A stretch of 35,232 nucleotides of DNA from positions 1 to 35,232 of the forward strand of contig JAADGV010000023.1 in the NCBI GenBank assembly GCA_013152205.1. The letters run 5' to 3'. Both the position numbers and the translations under genes were made by a program. Shown here in pieces: positions 25,759 through 34,520 of the stretch (positions are counted from its first letter, which is position 1; the number at the start of each line of letters is the position of its first letter). Below the pieces are notes generated by a model. The model did not search any database, was not told the DNA's origin, and saw only the letters and a program-made list of their open reading frames with translations. Origin of the DNA: Planctomycetota bacterium. GTDB taxonomy: Bacteria; Planctomycetota; Planctomycetia; Pirellulales; Lacipirellulaceae.

Positions 25759-25787
25759 GGTTATCCAGGCTTTCGCACTTTAGGCGA

Positions 25788-26435
25788 TCAGCTATCGGCT
25801 CCATTGGTTGCACCCGATCGCTCCTTGAGCTGATCGAGTGCCTCAGTCGTTATCAGTAGTCGCCGCGACGAAAGCAGACACAAAGCATTCAAATCCGAGG
25901 CAGCCGAAACAGACACTTTGCGAATATTTCGGGCACTCTTATAAACATTCGTGGCATTGCCAGCCGTCGTAACCAACAGCGACTCCCCCTGACAGCCCAA
26001 GTGCTGCAACACCGACACCATGTCTTTGGTCTTCGGCTCAGCGAACTCCAGCTTATCAATAATCGTCACTTCATCGTCGCGAATCTTAGAAGCCAAGGCC
26101 ATCCGAGTCGCCAACTGCAGCGCCTTCCGAGGCAACGAATAGGAGTAGTCGCGGTTTCGAATCGCATGAATATGACCACCACCACGACGAATACCACTCC
26201 GTCTCGAACCGGCCCGAGCATTACCCGTACCCTTCTGACGGTAAAGCTTCTTCGTCGTCCCCGCCACTTCACTGCGTGTTTTTGTCTGATGCGAGCCTTG
26301 CCGCTGATTTGCCTGGTACATCACCACAGCATCGTGCAGCAGTTGCTTGTTAATACGCGGAGCAAAATCGGTCGGCTCGACATTATAGGTGCCAACCTTT
26401 TTACCCTTAGCATCATGAACAGTGAGTTTTGGCAT
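25788..26435 (-). CDS. rplD: 50S ribosomal protein L4
   Basis: L4 reaches into the peptide tunnel and in some bacteria represses its own S10 operon. The 215-residue product has the tunnel-loop signature LYRQKGTGNARAGSRRSG and GGGHIHAIRNRDYSYSLPRK. The rest is the alpha/beta globular domain. It is full length and 68 nt downstream of rplC. Confidence 0.97.
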   Translation of the reverse strand: MPKLTVHDAKGKKVGTYNVEPTDFAPRINKQLLHDAVVMYQANQRQGSHQTKTRSEVAGTTKKLYRQKGTGNARAGSRRSGIRRGGGHIHAIRNRDYSYSLPRKALQLATRMALASKIRDDEVTIIDKLEFAEPKTKDMVSVLQHLGCQGESLLVTTAGNATNVYKSARNIRKVSVSAASDLNALCLLSSRRLLITTEALDQLKERSGATNGADS

Positions 26436-26503
26436 TTTCTAAACTCTAGTCTGAAGGCTCTTGGCCGAGGAACTACTAATTCCCAAACAACCCCGCCTAC
26501 ACC

Positions 26504-27205
26504 TTACAGCTTGTTAGTTTGTTGAACGACAACATAGCCACCATTGGGGCCAGGAATAGCACCCCGAATGAGCAGCAAGTTACGCTCGGCATCAATACGA
26601 ACGACTTTTTGATTTCTTACCGTACAGCGAGCCGCACCATAGTGCCCAGGCATGCGAACACCCTTAAACAATCGGCTAGGCGAAGCACTGCACCCGGTAC
26701 CACCCATGTGGCGATGACATTTCTTTACACCATGCGAAGCACGCTGCCCCGAGAAGTTGTGCCGCTTCATCGCACCAGAAAAACCACGCCCCTTGCTGGT
26801 CCCGACGACATCCACACACGCCACATCCTCAAAGGCACCCACCTCGACCTGCGATCCAACCTCCAGCTCACCAGCCGGGCCGCGAATCTCGCGGATAAAT
26901 CGCTTGGGCTCACAGTTTGGCTTCTTAGAAGGCTCGATACCAGCCGCGGCACGCTTCTTGCCACGCTTACTATCCAGCTTTGCCACCTGACCACGCTGAC
27001 TACGACTAGCCAACCGACGGGGCTTATCAAGATACCCTAACTGAACAGCTTCATAGCCGTCTCGCTCCGGGGTACGAACATCAAGCACGTCGCACGGCCC
27101 TGCCTCAACGACAGTTACCGGCACAACCTTGCCTGACTCGTCATAGACTTGCGTCATCCCGACCTTGCGGCCCAATATGCCGACGACGCTACCACTAGTG
27201 GCCAT
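26504..27205 (-). CDS. rplC: 50S ribosomal protein L3
   Basis: L3 is one of the first large-subunit assembly proteins. ATG 27205 (MATSGSVVGILGRKVGMTQV) gives 233 residues; an in-frame ATG at 27253 would add 16 non-conserved residues and lacks support. GTSKGRGFSGAMKRHNFSGQ and KCHRHMGGTGCSASPSRLFK are diagnostic. The 133-nt gap after rpsJ is the largest among the S10-operon genes. Confidence 0.97.
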   Translation of the reverse strand: MATSGSVVGILGRKVGMTQVYDESGKVVPVTVVEAGPCDVLDVRTPERDGYEAVQLGYLDKPRRLASRSQRGQVAKLDSKRGKKRAAAGIEPSKKPNCEPKRFIREIRGPAGELEVGSQVEVGAFEDVACVDVVGTSKGRGFSGAMKRHNFSGQRASHGVKKCHRHMGGTGCSASPSRLFKGVRMPGHYGAARCTVRNQKVVRIDAERNLLLIRGAIPGPNGGYVVVQQTNKL

Positions 27206-27338
27206 GTCCAATTCCCTAGAGCTGTTAGGTGACGCGGGAGACACTCGATACACGAGGCTTACCCACGCAACTTCCGCTACATGCGAATGTTCTCGAATAA
27301 ATACTTGACTGTTTAACTACAAAACCACCGGCAATACA

Positions 27339-27662
27339 TTATCCGGCAGTTGCTTTAATCTTAATATCAACACCAGCAGGCAGATTTAGCTTATTCAAAG
27401 CTTCAATCGTCTTGGCCGTGGCCTGAACGATATCAATCAAACGCTTATGCGTGCGAATTTCAAACTGATGGCGGGCTTTCTTATCAACATGAGGCCCCGA
27501 CAAAACCGTATACCGCTCGATGCGAGTCGGCAGCGGAATCGGGCCATGAACCACCGAATTAGTACGTTTGGCGGTGTCGACTATCTCAGCCGCACTCTGA
27601 TCCAAGACCGAGTGATCGTATGCCTCCATACGAATACGAATAACTTCCTTCGACGCGGGCAC
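27339..27662 (-). CDS. rpsJ: 30S ribosomal protein S10
   Basis: S10 is a 30S head protein and, with NusB, an antitermination factor. It is the first gene of the cluster. The 107-residue product starts at GTG 27662 behind GGGAG and contains [40 protein letters not shown] and [18 protein letters not shown]. Neither tuf, fusA, rpsG nor rpsL lies upstream. A structured leader may cover its ribosome site. Confidence 0.98.
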   Translation of the reverse strand: MPASKEVIRIRMEAYDHSVLDQSAAEIVDTAKRTNSVVHGPIPLPTRIERYTVLSGPHVDKKARHQFEIRTHKRLIDIVQATAKTIEALNKLNLPAGVDIKIKATAG

Positions 27663-27774
27663 GTTGACTCCCTACCTCGGAACTGGTGGATCAAAGTTTC
27701 AAAGATCTTAAGTAGCCACTTAACAATAGTGGCGAATCGAGGATTCTAAGCTGAACCCCGTTCAGCGTCAACGG
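27662..27774 (-). promoter_or_regulatory. possible structured leader of the S10 operon
   Basis: Two hairpins are visible upstream of rpsJ: GCTGAAC-CCC-GTTCAGC (27751-27767) and GCCACT/AGTGGC (27715-27720 and 27729-27734). In addition 27768-27774 is exactly complementary to 27662-27668, which lies between the GGGAG ribosome site and the GTG start. Long-range pairing could block initiation. This is a structural guess from base pairing alone. Confidence 0.4.
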
Positions 27775-27790
27775 CCTTAACCAAACATGT

Positions 27791-27820
27791 TTAATAATTT
27801 CCACAAAACCCACGACACAA
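27791..27820 (-). promoter_or_regulatory. candidate sigma-70-like promoter of the S10 operon
   Basis: On the minus strand TTGTGT (27815-27820) and TATTAA (27791-27796) are separated by 18 nt, close to the TTGACA/TATAAT pattern. Transcription would start near 27784, giving a leader of about 120 nt containing the hairpins described for 27662-27774. Spacing is good but both boxes are imperfect. Confidence 0.35.
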
Positions 27821-27963
27821 CACTCCCAGCCCAGATTCCTCACCCACCTTCACCCCCAACCCCAAAGCACCAAACGCAATTCCACTACCATCGAGCTTCC
27901 ACCAGCTCGACTTGAAGCATTACGCCAGACAAATCCAGAACGAATCCTCGCCACCCCAGAGCG

Positions 27964-28063
27964 ATTGCAAAATTGCAGCTCCCGTTCTTTATAGCTGCGG
28001 GCGGAAGCCGCAGTTGAGCCTGGGAAGCCGTGCCCCCCGCCAGCGGCTAGCATGGCTTTGCAA
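27964..28063. repeat. dispersed hairpin repeat, copy B (partner at 4377-4460)
   Basis: This copy is bounded by TTGCAAA (27965-27971) and its complement TTTGCAA (28057-28063), so it may be a small palindromic unit of about 100 bp. The internal stem CTGCGG/CCGCAG encloses GCGGAAG. The sequence order matches copy A, with one compensatory base-pair change in the stem. Confidence 0.7.
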
Positions 28064-28351
28064 ACGCCTGCCCCGCTTAATGATATCGAATATCAACTGT
28101 GGCACAAAACAATCGCCATATCCCCCATATTCGCACGCAACCTCACTCATCCTGCCCGCTATAGACTTGCCAGTACGTACTTTATCCCCCCGAAACCCCC
28201 AATTTTCTCGTCCCTTCCTAAATTCCCACCCTATATTTCTGAAGACCTCTCACTCAATCAGATCTCACTCAACGATCCGACGGGCAACCGCTAACTCCAA
28301 GACACATATCTGCACTCAAAATCCAATCCCCGCACACCAAGCAGCAAAGCC

Positions 28352-29638
28352 ATGACAACAACTGAAGCTCCCACACAAGCGACCGAACTTCGGCAAATGA
28401 AAGAACAAGCCGATGGCACGCTGGTCGACTTTGAAGATGGTCCCCTCCGAAACGCGCTAATCCAGGCGGCAGGCGTTGGACTCGCATCCGTCGCCAAGTC
28501 CTCCGGGCAAGAAATCCTTCATCAACACCAAACGATTCGGCAAAGCAACTCTGATTTCGAGCACATCCTTGAGCGTATGGAATTAGTGCAAACCAATGTT
28601 CAACAGATTGAAGCAAATGTCGATCGAATTGCTGAAAATACCCAGGAGCGATCCACCGAACTGGAATACGTCAATGGGAAGACGGCCGATTTAGAGACTG
28701 ACTTCACCGCCATCAATGGACTGCTGAAAACCGTCAACGACATTGCCGACCAAACCAACCTACTCGCTCTCAACGCAACCATCGAGGCGGCACGAGCCGG
28801 AGAAGCTGGCAAAGGTTTTGCGGTTGTCGCCAACGAGGTCAAAGAGCTATCCAGAACCACCAAAGACGCCAATCAAAAGATTCGCGACACCATGGGAAAA
28901 ATTGGTGACGCTATCGCCAATTTATCAAAGAGTGTCGAACAATCGGCCCAGAAAATGCAGGAGTCGATCAGCACAGCAGCGGCTACCCAAGAAAGCGCGT
29001 CGATGATGGCTAAAGAGACCGGCCAGTTGGGCGAGCAGCTCCAGGCATCACGTGTAAATTTCCGCCAGCTCGAAAGCTCCTCCGCCAACCTCGAAAACGA
29101 ATCCCGAGAAATCGGCACCATTGGCAAGACGTTTACGTACTTACTCGAAATGATGTCCATGCAAGGAGTTTCGTTTGACTCGATCGACCCCCTGACAAGA
29201 TTGCTTCCAGTGGTCGAGTCCAGCACCTTCCGCGCTCCAGAACGATTTACCCAGCACGAGCAGGAATACGTGCTTCAAGACGACGACATCCTCCTCTCAG
29301 CCACCGATACACGCGGGGTAATTACCTTTGCCAACAATTGTTTCTACAAAGTTGCCGAGTACGAACCGGGCGAACTGACCGGCGCACCACATAATATCAT
29401 TCGCCACCCCGACATGCCTCGCACGGCGTTCGCAGACCTCTGGGCCGTTATCAAAGACGGAAAACTCTGGCAAGGGTATGTCGCCAATCGATCCAAAACC
29501 GGGAAAATTTACTGGGTGAAAGCAACCGTCTTCCCGTGCTACGAAAACAACCAAATCGTAGGCTACCTCTCCATCCGAACAAAACCAGATCGCGCAGCCA
29601 TCCTACAGGCAACCGAAGCCTACCGCATGGTCCCCTAA
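28352..29638 (+). CDS. soluble chemoreceptor-like protein: MCP signalling domain followed by Aer-type PAS domain
   Basis: The 428-residue protein has no membrane helix or HAMP domain. Residues about 60-265 form a methyl-accepting chemotaxis coiled coil with the highly conserved tip ([20 protein letters not shown], 131-150, then [16 protein letters not shown]). Residues about 310-412 form a PAS domain closest to Aer ([20 protein letters not shown], then [20 protein letters not shown]). In Aer this domain binds FAD and senses redox state; here the order is reversed, PAS last. It is predicted to signal through CheW and CheA from the cytosol, perhaps to taxis or another output. It is transcribed alone, divergently from the ribosomal cluster, with only a weak ribosome site. 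Confidence 0.92.
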   Translation: MTTTEAPTQATELRQMKEQADGTLVDFEDGPLRNALIQAAGVGLASVAKSSGQEILHQHQTIRQSNSDFEHILERMELVQTNVQQIEANVDRIAENTQERSTELEYVNGKTADLETDFTAINGLLKTVNDIADQTNLLALNATIEAARAGEAGKGFAVVANEVKELSRTTKDANQKIRDTMGKIGDAIANLSKSVEQSAQKMQESISTAAATQESASMMAKETGQLGEQLQASRVNFRQLESSSANLENESREIGTIGKTFTYLLEMMSMQGVSFDSIDPLTRLLPVVESSTFRAPERFTQHEQEYVLQDDDILLSATDTRGVITFANNCFYKVAEYEPGELTGAPHNIIRHPDMPRTAFADLWAVIKDGKLWQGYVANRSKTGKIYWVKATVFPCYENNQIVGYLSIRTKPDRAAILQATEAYRMVP

Positions 29639-29694
29639 ACCACCCCTCCGTTAGCGTCGGCGGCCACGCCGTCTCTCCACCGAAAACGCCCCCC

Positions 29695-29719
29695 ATAGCC
29701 CGGCCATCCTGGCCGGAAA
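29695..29719. repeat. dispersed hairpin repeat, copy 2 (partner at 9009-9033)
   Basis: It matches the copy at 9009-9033 at 24 of 25 positions, with one T/C change in the loop. It lies between the convergent ends of the chemoreceptor-like and cytochrome genes, 29 nt beyond the latter's stop codon. The stem is CCGGC/GCCGG. Confidence 0.75.
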
Positions 29720-29747
29720 ACCGAAACACACCAAAACAGCCACCACA

Positions 29748-31073
29748 CTATTTCGCCAACACCCCAGCCAGACTCGGCTTCGTTTCCACCAATATCTCGC
29801 GTATCGCCGTCCGATCCGCTGCGCTCAAATGCGAAAACTCCGGTGAGGTATCCTCACCCGACAACACCTCGGCTAGCCGCTGGTTGATATACTCTCGCAT
29901 CCCTTCGGGCAAAGCATCAAACGACTCCGAGTAAATGAGATAGCTGCAAGGGTACTTAAATAACCGCGTCTGCAAATCAAAATCCCGAAGCGAACGCCCT
30001 TGGCTATCCCGAGGCCCCTGCGCCTGAAACTCCTGAGCAAAGTCCGACGTCCCTTCGATAGGCGAAGTCAGACGATACTCATCAGAAAACAGCAGATATT
30101 TCACCAACTTCTCGCCCGCAGCAGCGATCCGCCGCTTAGAAACATCCGCCTGAAAACCTTCGGGCCGTTCTAAAATCTCGCCCCACACCTTGTCGTAATG
30201 GTTCGCTTGTCGCGTTTCATACGAAGCTTTGGTGATAAAATTGTGCATCTGCGATTGGTGCTCCAGCACCATCAATGCCACAAGATCGCTATGCGGCGTA
30301 AGATACGGCTTCGTATCGATCAACTGATCCAAGTCCGACAGGTTGGCACCCGCTTCCACATCAAGAGATTTCGCCGTCTCTTCCTTGGCAATCGCATTGC
30401 CACGATGCCGTAGCACTCCATGCTTACCGGTCACATACCAGCCACCATAACGCTGGCGATAATCGGTCGTCTGGTCGGTCGTCGTCGTTCCCAAACTAAA
30501 AACCGGATTCCCATCGGCACCCGGATACACCGATCGCATCAGATAGCCGGGCACATCCTGCGTACTCCGATTCTGATGGCACGACAAGCACTGACCTTTA
30601 TCTCGCACGAACCGCGGCTTCGCGGTCTTCTTCTGTGGCAAAGTATAAAATATCGCCCCCTGCTTCGCATCGACGGCAGAAACTTCCACCACCTCGCCAT
30701 ATTGCACCACGCCAATATACACGTTGTCGTTGTAGTACAGCGCTCGCGGACGGCGCGGCGTAATTCGAGAAAACTGCAAACTGGTTTTCGAAAACACCAT
30801 TGTCTGCGAAGAAAGCGGAACCTTCAAATTCTCCAGCACCGACGGCAACCAACCATGTTTGTCGTCCCACTCCAAGCCAGCTTCGCCAGAATCCAGCTTC
30901 GCTTGAAGCTGCACGATAGGGTCGTTGACCGCTGCCGAGTGATAATTGATCGGCTCGCGATCAATATCCTCCTGCCCCTGAAGCGGCAACGCCGCCAGTA
31001 AACAGGTCGAGACCACCAACCCCGCTCGCGCGAAAACACCCAGCCGTACCGATTGCGAGAAAGAAGTGTTCAT
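29748..31073 (-). CDS. exported protein with one c-type haem motif, function unknown
   Basis: ATG 31073 gives 441 residues with a signal peptide (MNTSFSQSVRLGVFARAG, then LVVSTCLLAALPLQGQ). A single CLSCH motif in RDKGQCLSCHQNRS (about residue 180) marks covalent haem c attachment in the periplasm. Other conserved-looking parts are RPRALYYNDNVYIGVVQYG, YGGWYVTGKHGVLRHRGN and LVALMVLEHQSQMHNFI. The latter has Met and His residues that could be the distal haem ligand. Apart from the CxxCH the family is not recognised. The longer frame to 31145 runs through the shared 22-nt motif and is rejected. Confidence 0.83.
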   Translation of the reverse strand: MNTSFSQSVRLGVFARAGLVVSTCLLAALPLQGQEDIDREPINYHSAAVNDPIVQLQAKLDSGEAGLEWDDKHGWLPSVLENLKVPLSSQTMVFSKTSLQFSRITPRRPRALYYNDNVYIGVVQYGEVVEVSAVDAKQGAIFYTLPQKKTAKPRFVRDKGQCLSCHQNRSTQDVPGYLMRSVYPGADGNPVFSLGTTTTDQTTDYRQRYGGWYVTGKHGVLRHRGNAIAKEETAKSLDVEAGANLSDLDQLIDTKPYLTPHSDLVALMVLEHQSQMHNFITKASYETRQANHYDKVWGEILERPEGFQADVSKRRIAAAGEKLVKYLLFSDEYRLTSPIEGTSDFAQEFQAQGPRDSQGRSLRDFDLQTRLFKYPCSYLIYSESFDALPEGMREYINQRLAEVLSGEDTSPEFSHLSAADRTAIREILVETKPSLAGVLAK

Positions 31074-31076
31074 AGG

Positions 31077-31098
31077 GCAACTTTCCAAAAATGCGTGA
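31077..31098 (-). promoter_or_regulatory. conserved 22-nt upstream motif, cytochrome-gene copy
   Basis: Identical over 22 nt to 17569-17590 (core CATTTTTGGAAAGTTGC on the minus strand). Here it ends only 3 nt before the ATG at 31073, so GGAAAG could act as part of the ribosome site in this gene. In secY the same motif ends 14 nt from the ATG. Confidence 0.6.
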
Positions 31099-31619
31099 CC
31101 GCGACCAAGCCCAGGGGCTGCCCCCCAGGTTCCAAAGCGAGTCAACCAAACGCGGTTTTTCTAAAATTCACACCAGACACCCATTATCCGCCCCCCTAAA
31201 TCGGATGTCAATGTCCTTTTGTGCCTCGCGCAGTCTACCCTGGCCAAAAAATACCCTTCGATATTGGCCACCTAAAAGGGGATAATCATCTGCCAAACAG
31301 AAGGCCAACTCGCCTTCTTTCGTCACTCGCCCGCCCTACAAACGCCCTGCAACGACCAACCCAAAAATGACAATACTCCAGTCCCAAACCCCTATTTTCC
31401 CAGCCCCTAGCCCCCAATATTGTCCACCTCAATGGGGCCCCCCCGCAATTCGTGCCAAAATCAAGCCCCCAAACACTGCCATACAAGCACCAACCAACCC
31501 AATTTTGTCCAGTAAAGTCAACAAACCAACCAATCGCAAAGTCAAAACAACCGCTTTCGGCTTTCCCCTTTACTCCGTCCCCCCTGTCGCTCGCGGCTTA
31601 GCCAAATCAAGCACCCCAC

Positions 31620-31655
31620 TTGACAACAACCTAGTGTATTGCGACACTAATACAC
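31620..31655 (+). promoter_or_regulatory. promoter and probable YtrA-type operator
   Basis: TTGACA (31620-31625) is followed after 17 nt by GACACT as a possible -10 box. A perfect inverted repeat GTGTATT-N8-AATACAC (31634-31640 and 31649-31655) covers the -10 region and ends exactly at the ATG of the GntR gene. With this spacing transcription would begin at or near the ATG, so the mRNA may be leaderless. The repeat resembles operators of YtrA-subfamily GntR repressors, suggesting autoregulation. Confidence 0.6.
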
Positions 31656-32102
31656 ATGGACCCCAAGCCAATCCCCTTTGAAATCCACCCCTCCTCAGGC
31701 ATGCCGATCTATCGGCAGCTCATCGATCAGGTTCACGCCCTAATTGCCGGCGAAAAACTCAGCGAAGGCGACCTGCTACCAAGCGTACGAAGGGTCGCCC
31801 AAGCCGCCTCGATCAACCCCATGACGGTCAGCAAAGCCTACTCGCGCCTCGAAGCCGAGGGCATTGTCGCTCGGGTTCGAGGCCAAGGCATGCGCGTCCT
31901 CAAGCCGGTTCCCGCAGGAACACGCGAACAACGCCAACAACAATTCCGCCAATTGGCCAAGCAGGCCCTACACCGGGCCCTACAACTGGGCCTCACCGAC
32001 GCCGAAATCCAAGAAGTACTAAACACTTTACTCGATCAAGTTAGCGCCGTCGGCAACGACGGACACCCCGGCACCACCGCCCCACCCCCAACAAACTCAT
32101 GA
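31656..32102 (+). CDS. GntR-family regulator, YtrA subfamily
   Basis: The 148-residue protein has an N-terminal winged helix-turn-helix (about 16-82): PIYRQLIDQVHALIAGEKL, LLPSVRRVAQAASINPMTVS, YSRLEAEGIVARVRGQGM. A short helical tail lacks the large ligand-binding domain of other GntR groups. That is the YtrA pattern, and such regulators commonly repress adjacent ABC transporter genes. Its stop codon overlaps the ATPase start by 4 nt. No ribosome site precedes its ATG, fitting a leaderless transcript. Confidence 0.92.
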   Translation: MDPKPIPFEIHPSSGMPIYRQLIDQVHALIAGEKLSEGDLLPSVRRVAQAASINPMTVSKAYSRLEAEGIVARVRGQGMRVLKPVPAGTREQRQQQFRQLAKQALHRALQLGLTDAEIQEVLNTLLDQVSAVGNDGHPGTTAPPPTNS

Positions 32103-32965
32103 TCCAAATCAACCAACTCCAAAAGAGTTTCAACGACAAAAAAGTCCTCAACGGCATCGATCTCGAAGTCGCCCCCGGCACCGTCCTAGGCCTGCTCGGC
32201 AAAAACGGCAGCGGCAAATCAACGCTAATCAAGTGTGCCCTCGGCCTACTACGATCGACCGGCGGCACCGCAACCATTCTCGGCGACGACGCCTGGCACC
32301 TTTCAGCCGCAACAAAGGCCCGCCTAGGCTACGTCCCGCAAGAAGTCGTGAGCTACCCCTGGATGCGCGTACGGCAAGTGATCGCCTACACCGCCGCCTT
32401 CTACCCCACTTGGAACCACGCCCTGGTCGACCAACTCTGTCGGCAGTGGCAACTACCACTGGAAGACCGCGTCGGCCCGCTATCGGTCGGCCAACTGCAA
32501 ACACTCGGCATCGTGTTGGCCCTCGGCCACGAGCCCGACCTGCTCATCCTCGACGAACCAGTCGCCAGCCTCGACCCCAGTGCCCGTCGCCATTTCCTAC
32601 AAACGCTCATCGAAATCATCGATCAACCCAACCGAACCGTCCTGTTCTCCACCCACATCACCAGCGACCTAGAACGGGTAGCCACCCAGTTGGCCATACT
32701 GCGCGAGGGCCAAATCTCCTTCCACGGCGAACTCGACGAACTCAAAGAGCGAGTCAAACGCCTCCACATCAACTCCCGCCAAGAGCTACCCCAAAGCTTT
32801 GCCGTCCCCGGCGCCCTGCACTGCGAAGTCGAAGGCGCAGCCGCCACGGTAAGCGTCGCCAATTTCAACGAGCAACTGGTCGACCAAATGCGAACCACTT
32901 GGAACGCCGACATCGCCGTCCACGACCTAAGCCTAGAAGACATTTTTATAGAACTACACGAATAA
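32099..32965 (+). CDS. ABC transporter ATP-binding protein
   Basis: The 288-residue ATPase has Walker A GKNGSGKST (34-42), Q-loop Gln81, the signature LSVGQ (128-132, a variant of LSGGQ), Walker B LLILDEP (148-154) and the switch His186. A C-terminal extension of about 75 residues follows the ATPase core. It resembles YtrB-type exporter subunits. It is translationally coupled to the GntR gene (ATGA) and followed by a membrane protein that is the likely permease. Confidence 0.94.
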   Translation: MIQINQLQKSFNDKKVLNGIDLEVAPGTVLGLLGKNGSGKSTLIKCALGLLRSTGGTATILGDDAWHLSAATKARLGYVPQEVVSYPWMRVRQVIAYTAAFYPTWNHALVDQLCRQWQLPLEDRVGPLSVGQLQTLGIVLALGHEPDLLILDEPVASLDPSARRHFLQTLIEIIDQPNRTVLFSTHITSDLERVATQLAILREGQISFHGELDELKERVKRLHINSRQELPQSFAVPGALHCEVEGAAATVSVANFNEQLVDQMRTTWNADIAVHDLSLEDIFIELHE

Positions 32966-33015
32966 CCAAACAACACAAAAACAACCGCACGCCACGCCAC
33001 AAAAAAATAACCGCA

Positions 33016-34470
33016 ATGCTACGCATCGCCGGAGCCCCCCTCCCACACCCCACAAAAACCATGTTCAAACAAGAACAAGTGCTACTGACTTACACAACAC
33101 AACGGTGGCTGCTACTGCTCCCCGGCTTCATCCTGCTCGCGACCTCCGCAGCGTACGCTACGGTTTTCGCTGGCGGAAAGGGTGCCGAACATTTGCAGAT
33201 GACCTTCGGACTCGGTTTTCCGATCATGATGGGATTCATCTGGCTGGTGAGTACCGCAAGGTGGCAATTCGCCAACCCCCGGGCGAGGTTACTTCCTGGA
33301 TTTACGGGGCCCCATTTGGGCGTGCTGGCCACGGTGTTCGTTCTCATCTTGCTGGCCAACCCCCTTTGCCTTGCCATGGGCGCTGGCCTATCGACGCCGG
33401 GAACCCTGGCCTATGCACTACTGTTGGGTGGCGCCACTCTTTGGGGAATGCAACCTGGCAGGGGCATTTTCATGCTACCGACAATGGTCATCTTCTTCAG
33501 CGGTATGACCAGCGCAGGCATAAATTTCTGGTTTGCTGTCCCAAACCAATTCACTGCCCTCCACGGCGCAATGGCAGTGACGGGCGGGGCAATGGTACTC
33601 GGTTGGCTTTGGCGGCTATCGATGCTTCACGAAGAAATGGACGACTACCAAATCGTACCGTTGGGCACGCCAGGAGGACACTCTCGAATGGAACGGGCCG
33701 AGCAGAGAAAGCTACTGGGACGCGTGTCAGCTCGACACAACATCATACAAGCCCTCGCCGACCGTTGGCACGACCGGCTGCATCATCTGACAGAGCGACC
33801 ACAAACTCGCTCACAGCTACTACAGTACGGTTTTGGGCGACTATCGGGAGAGACACAAGCCCTCATAGCTGGACTCGCTTTCGCGGCTTACGGCATCTTT
33901 CTGAGCCAGCTCAGCTTCGTGAATGGCGGTCGAATGGGCCCCGCTTCTGGATTCGTGGTCATGGCCATCCAATTTGCGATGATGGGGCCTGCCGTTATCA
34001 CTGGATTGCGGATGATGCTACGGCTACCCAGGATGGCCCAAGAACTGTTGCGACCCGCAACGCGCGAGGAGTATCTCGACGGCCTACTGCTGGCTATGGC
34101 CAAACAGACCGGCTGGCTATGGTTAGCTCTGCAGATAGGGCTCTTGGCGATGATCCTCTCGACGGGCGCCTTCCCCGACGAAAATCTATGGGGGTCGGCG
34201 ATGCCATATCTACTGATTTCACTTACGGCTCAGGTGCCTACGCTTGGGCTGAGTCTCTGGCTAGCCCGAAAGGGTTCGATGTGGCGTATCATCCTGGGCC
34301 TTTATGCTGCAATGATCTTTCACGGGGCAGTGCTGGGAGCTTGGTGGTGGGGACGCAAGCAGATTGGCGACCTACTCTTTGTTACCGTCGCCACCATTGT
34401 GCTACTCACCTTGGGCGCCATGCTAATCACCTGGGCCCGCCGGGCTTGGCTCCGCGAAGAACTAGGATAA
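33016..34470 (+). CDS. multi-spanning membrane protein, probable ABC transporter permease
   Basis: The 484-residue product has about ten or more hydrophobic helices, in two groups separated by a hydrophilic stretch (about 215-280: HEEMDDYQIVPLGTPGGHSR and RAEQRKLLGRVSARHN). No enzymatic motif is visible. Position 50 nt after the ATPase gene in the same operon indicates the permease partner. ATG 33016 was chosen; ATG 33061 (MFKQEQVLL) is also plausible, and neither has a clear ribosome site. The frame is open back to 32233, but that part overlaps the ATPase gene and is not coding. The substrate is unknown. Confidence 0.83.
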   Translation: MLRIAGAPLPHPTKTMFKQEQVLLTYTTQRWLLLLPGFILLATSAAYATVFAGGKGAEHLQMTFGLGFPIMMGFIWLVSTARWQFANPRARLLPGFTGPHLGVLATVFVLILLANPLCLAMGAGLSTPGTLAYALLLGGATLWGMQPGRGIFMLPTMVIFFSGMTSAGINFWFAVPNQFTALHGAMAVTGGAMVLGWLWRLSMLHEEMDDYQIVPLGTPGGHSRMERAEQRKLLGRVSARHNIIQALADRWHDRLHHLTERPQTRSQLLQYGFGRLSGETQALIAGLAFAAYGIFLSQLSFVNGGRMGPASGFVVMAIQFAMMGPAVITGLRMMLRLPRMAQELLRPATREEYLDGLLLAMAKQTGWLWLALQIGLLAMILSTGAFPDENLWGSAMPYLLISLTAQVPTLGLSLWLARKGSMWRIILGLYAAMIFHGAVLGAWWWGRKQIGDLLFVTVATIVLLTLGAMLITWARRAWLREELG

Positions 34471-34520
34471 TCCCCCAAAACCCCAACGGGGCCAAAAGAC
34501 CCCTTGACCACCATTAGTAG

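Larger units (their letters stand above)
27663..28351. other. 689-bp intergenic region between rpsJ and the chemoreceptor-like gene
   Basis: This divergent gap holds the S10 leader and candidate promoter (to about 27820) and a dispersed repeat (27964-28063). A C-rich stretch from about 28064 to 28351 shows no convincing promoter or coding region. Short frames here lack ribosome sites and recognisable products. Confidence 0.5.
31074..31655. other. 582-bp divergent intergenic region
   Basis: It contains the 22-nt motif at its left end and the GntR operator/promoter at its right end. Between them lies C-rich, G-poor plus-strand DNA with homopolymer runs. Frames such as 31367-31681 (plus) and 31286-31486 (minus) are low-complexity and lack ribosome sites. 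I see no convincing gene. Confidence 0.5.

Noticed and set aside
31434..31550. short hydrophobic minus-strand frame (possible one-helix peptide, LGLVGACMAVFGGLILARIA-like)
   Set aside because: The G/T-rich strand naturally yields Val/Gly/Leu; there is no plausible start codon with a ribosome site.
31367..31681. 104-codon plus-strand frame before the GntR gene
   Set aside because: It overlaps the operator and start of the GntR gene, is Pro/Thr/Asn-rich from C-rich DNA, and has no ribosome site.
32233..33015. N-terminal extension of the membrane protein frame across the ATPase gene
   Set aside because: It is out of frame with a canonical ABC ATPase and encodes an Arg/Pro/His-rich low-complexity sequence.
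33105..34517. 470-codon frame overlapping the membrane protein gene in another frame
   Set aside because: The product is Arg/His/Pro-rich with no hydrophobic helices, typical of an out-of-frame shadow; the overlapping frame gives a clear multi-spanning membrane protein.
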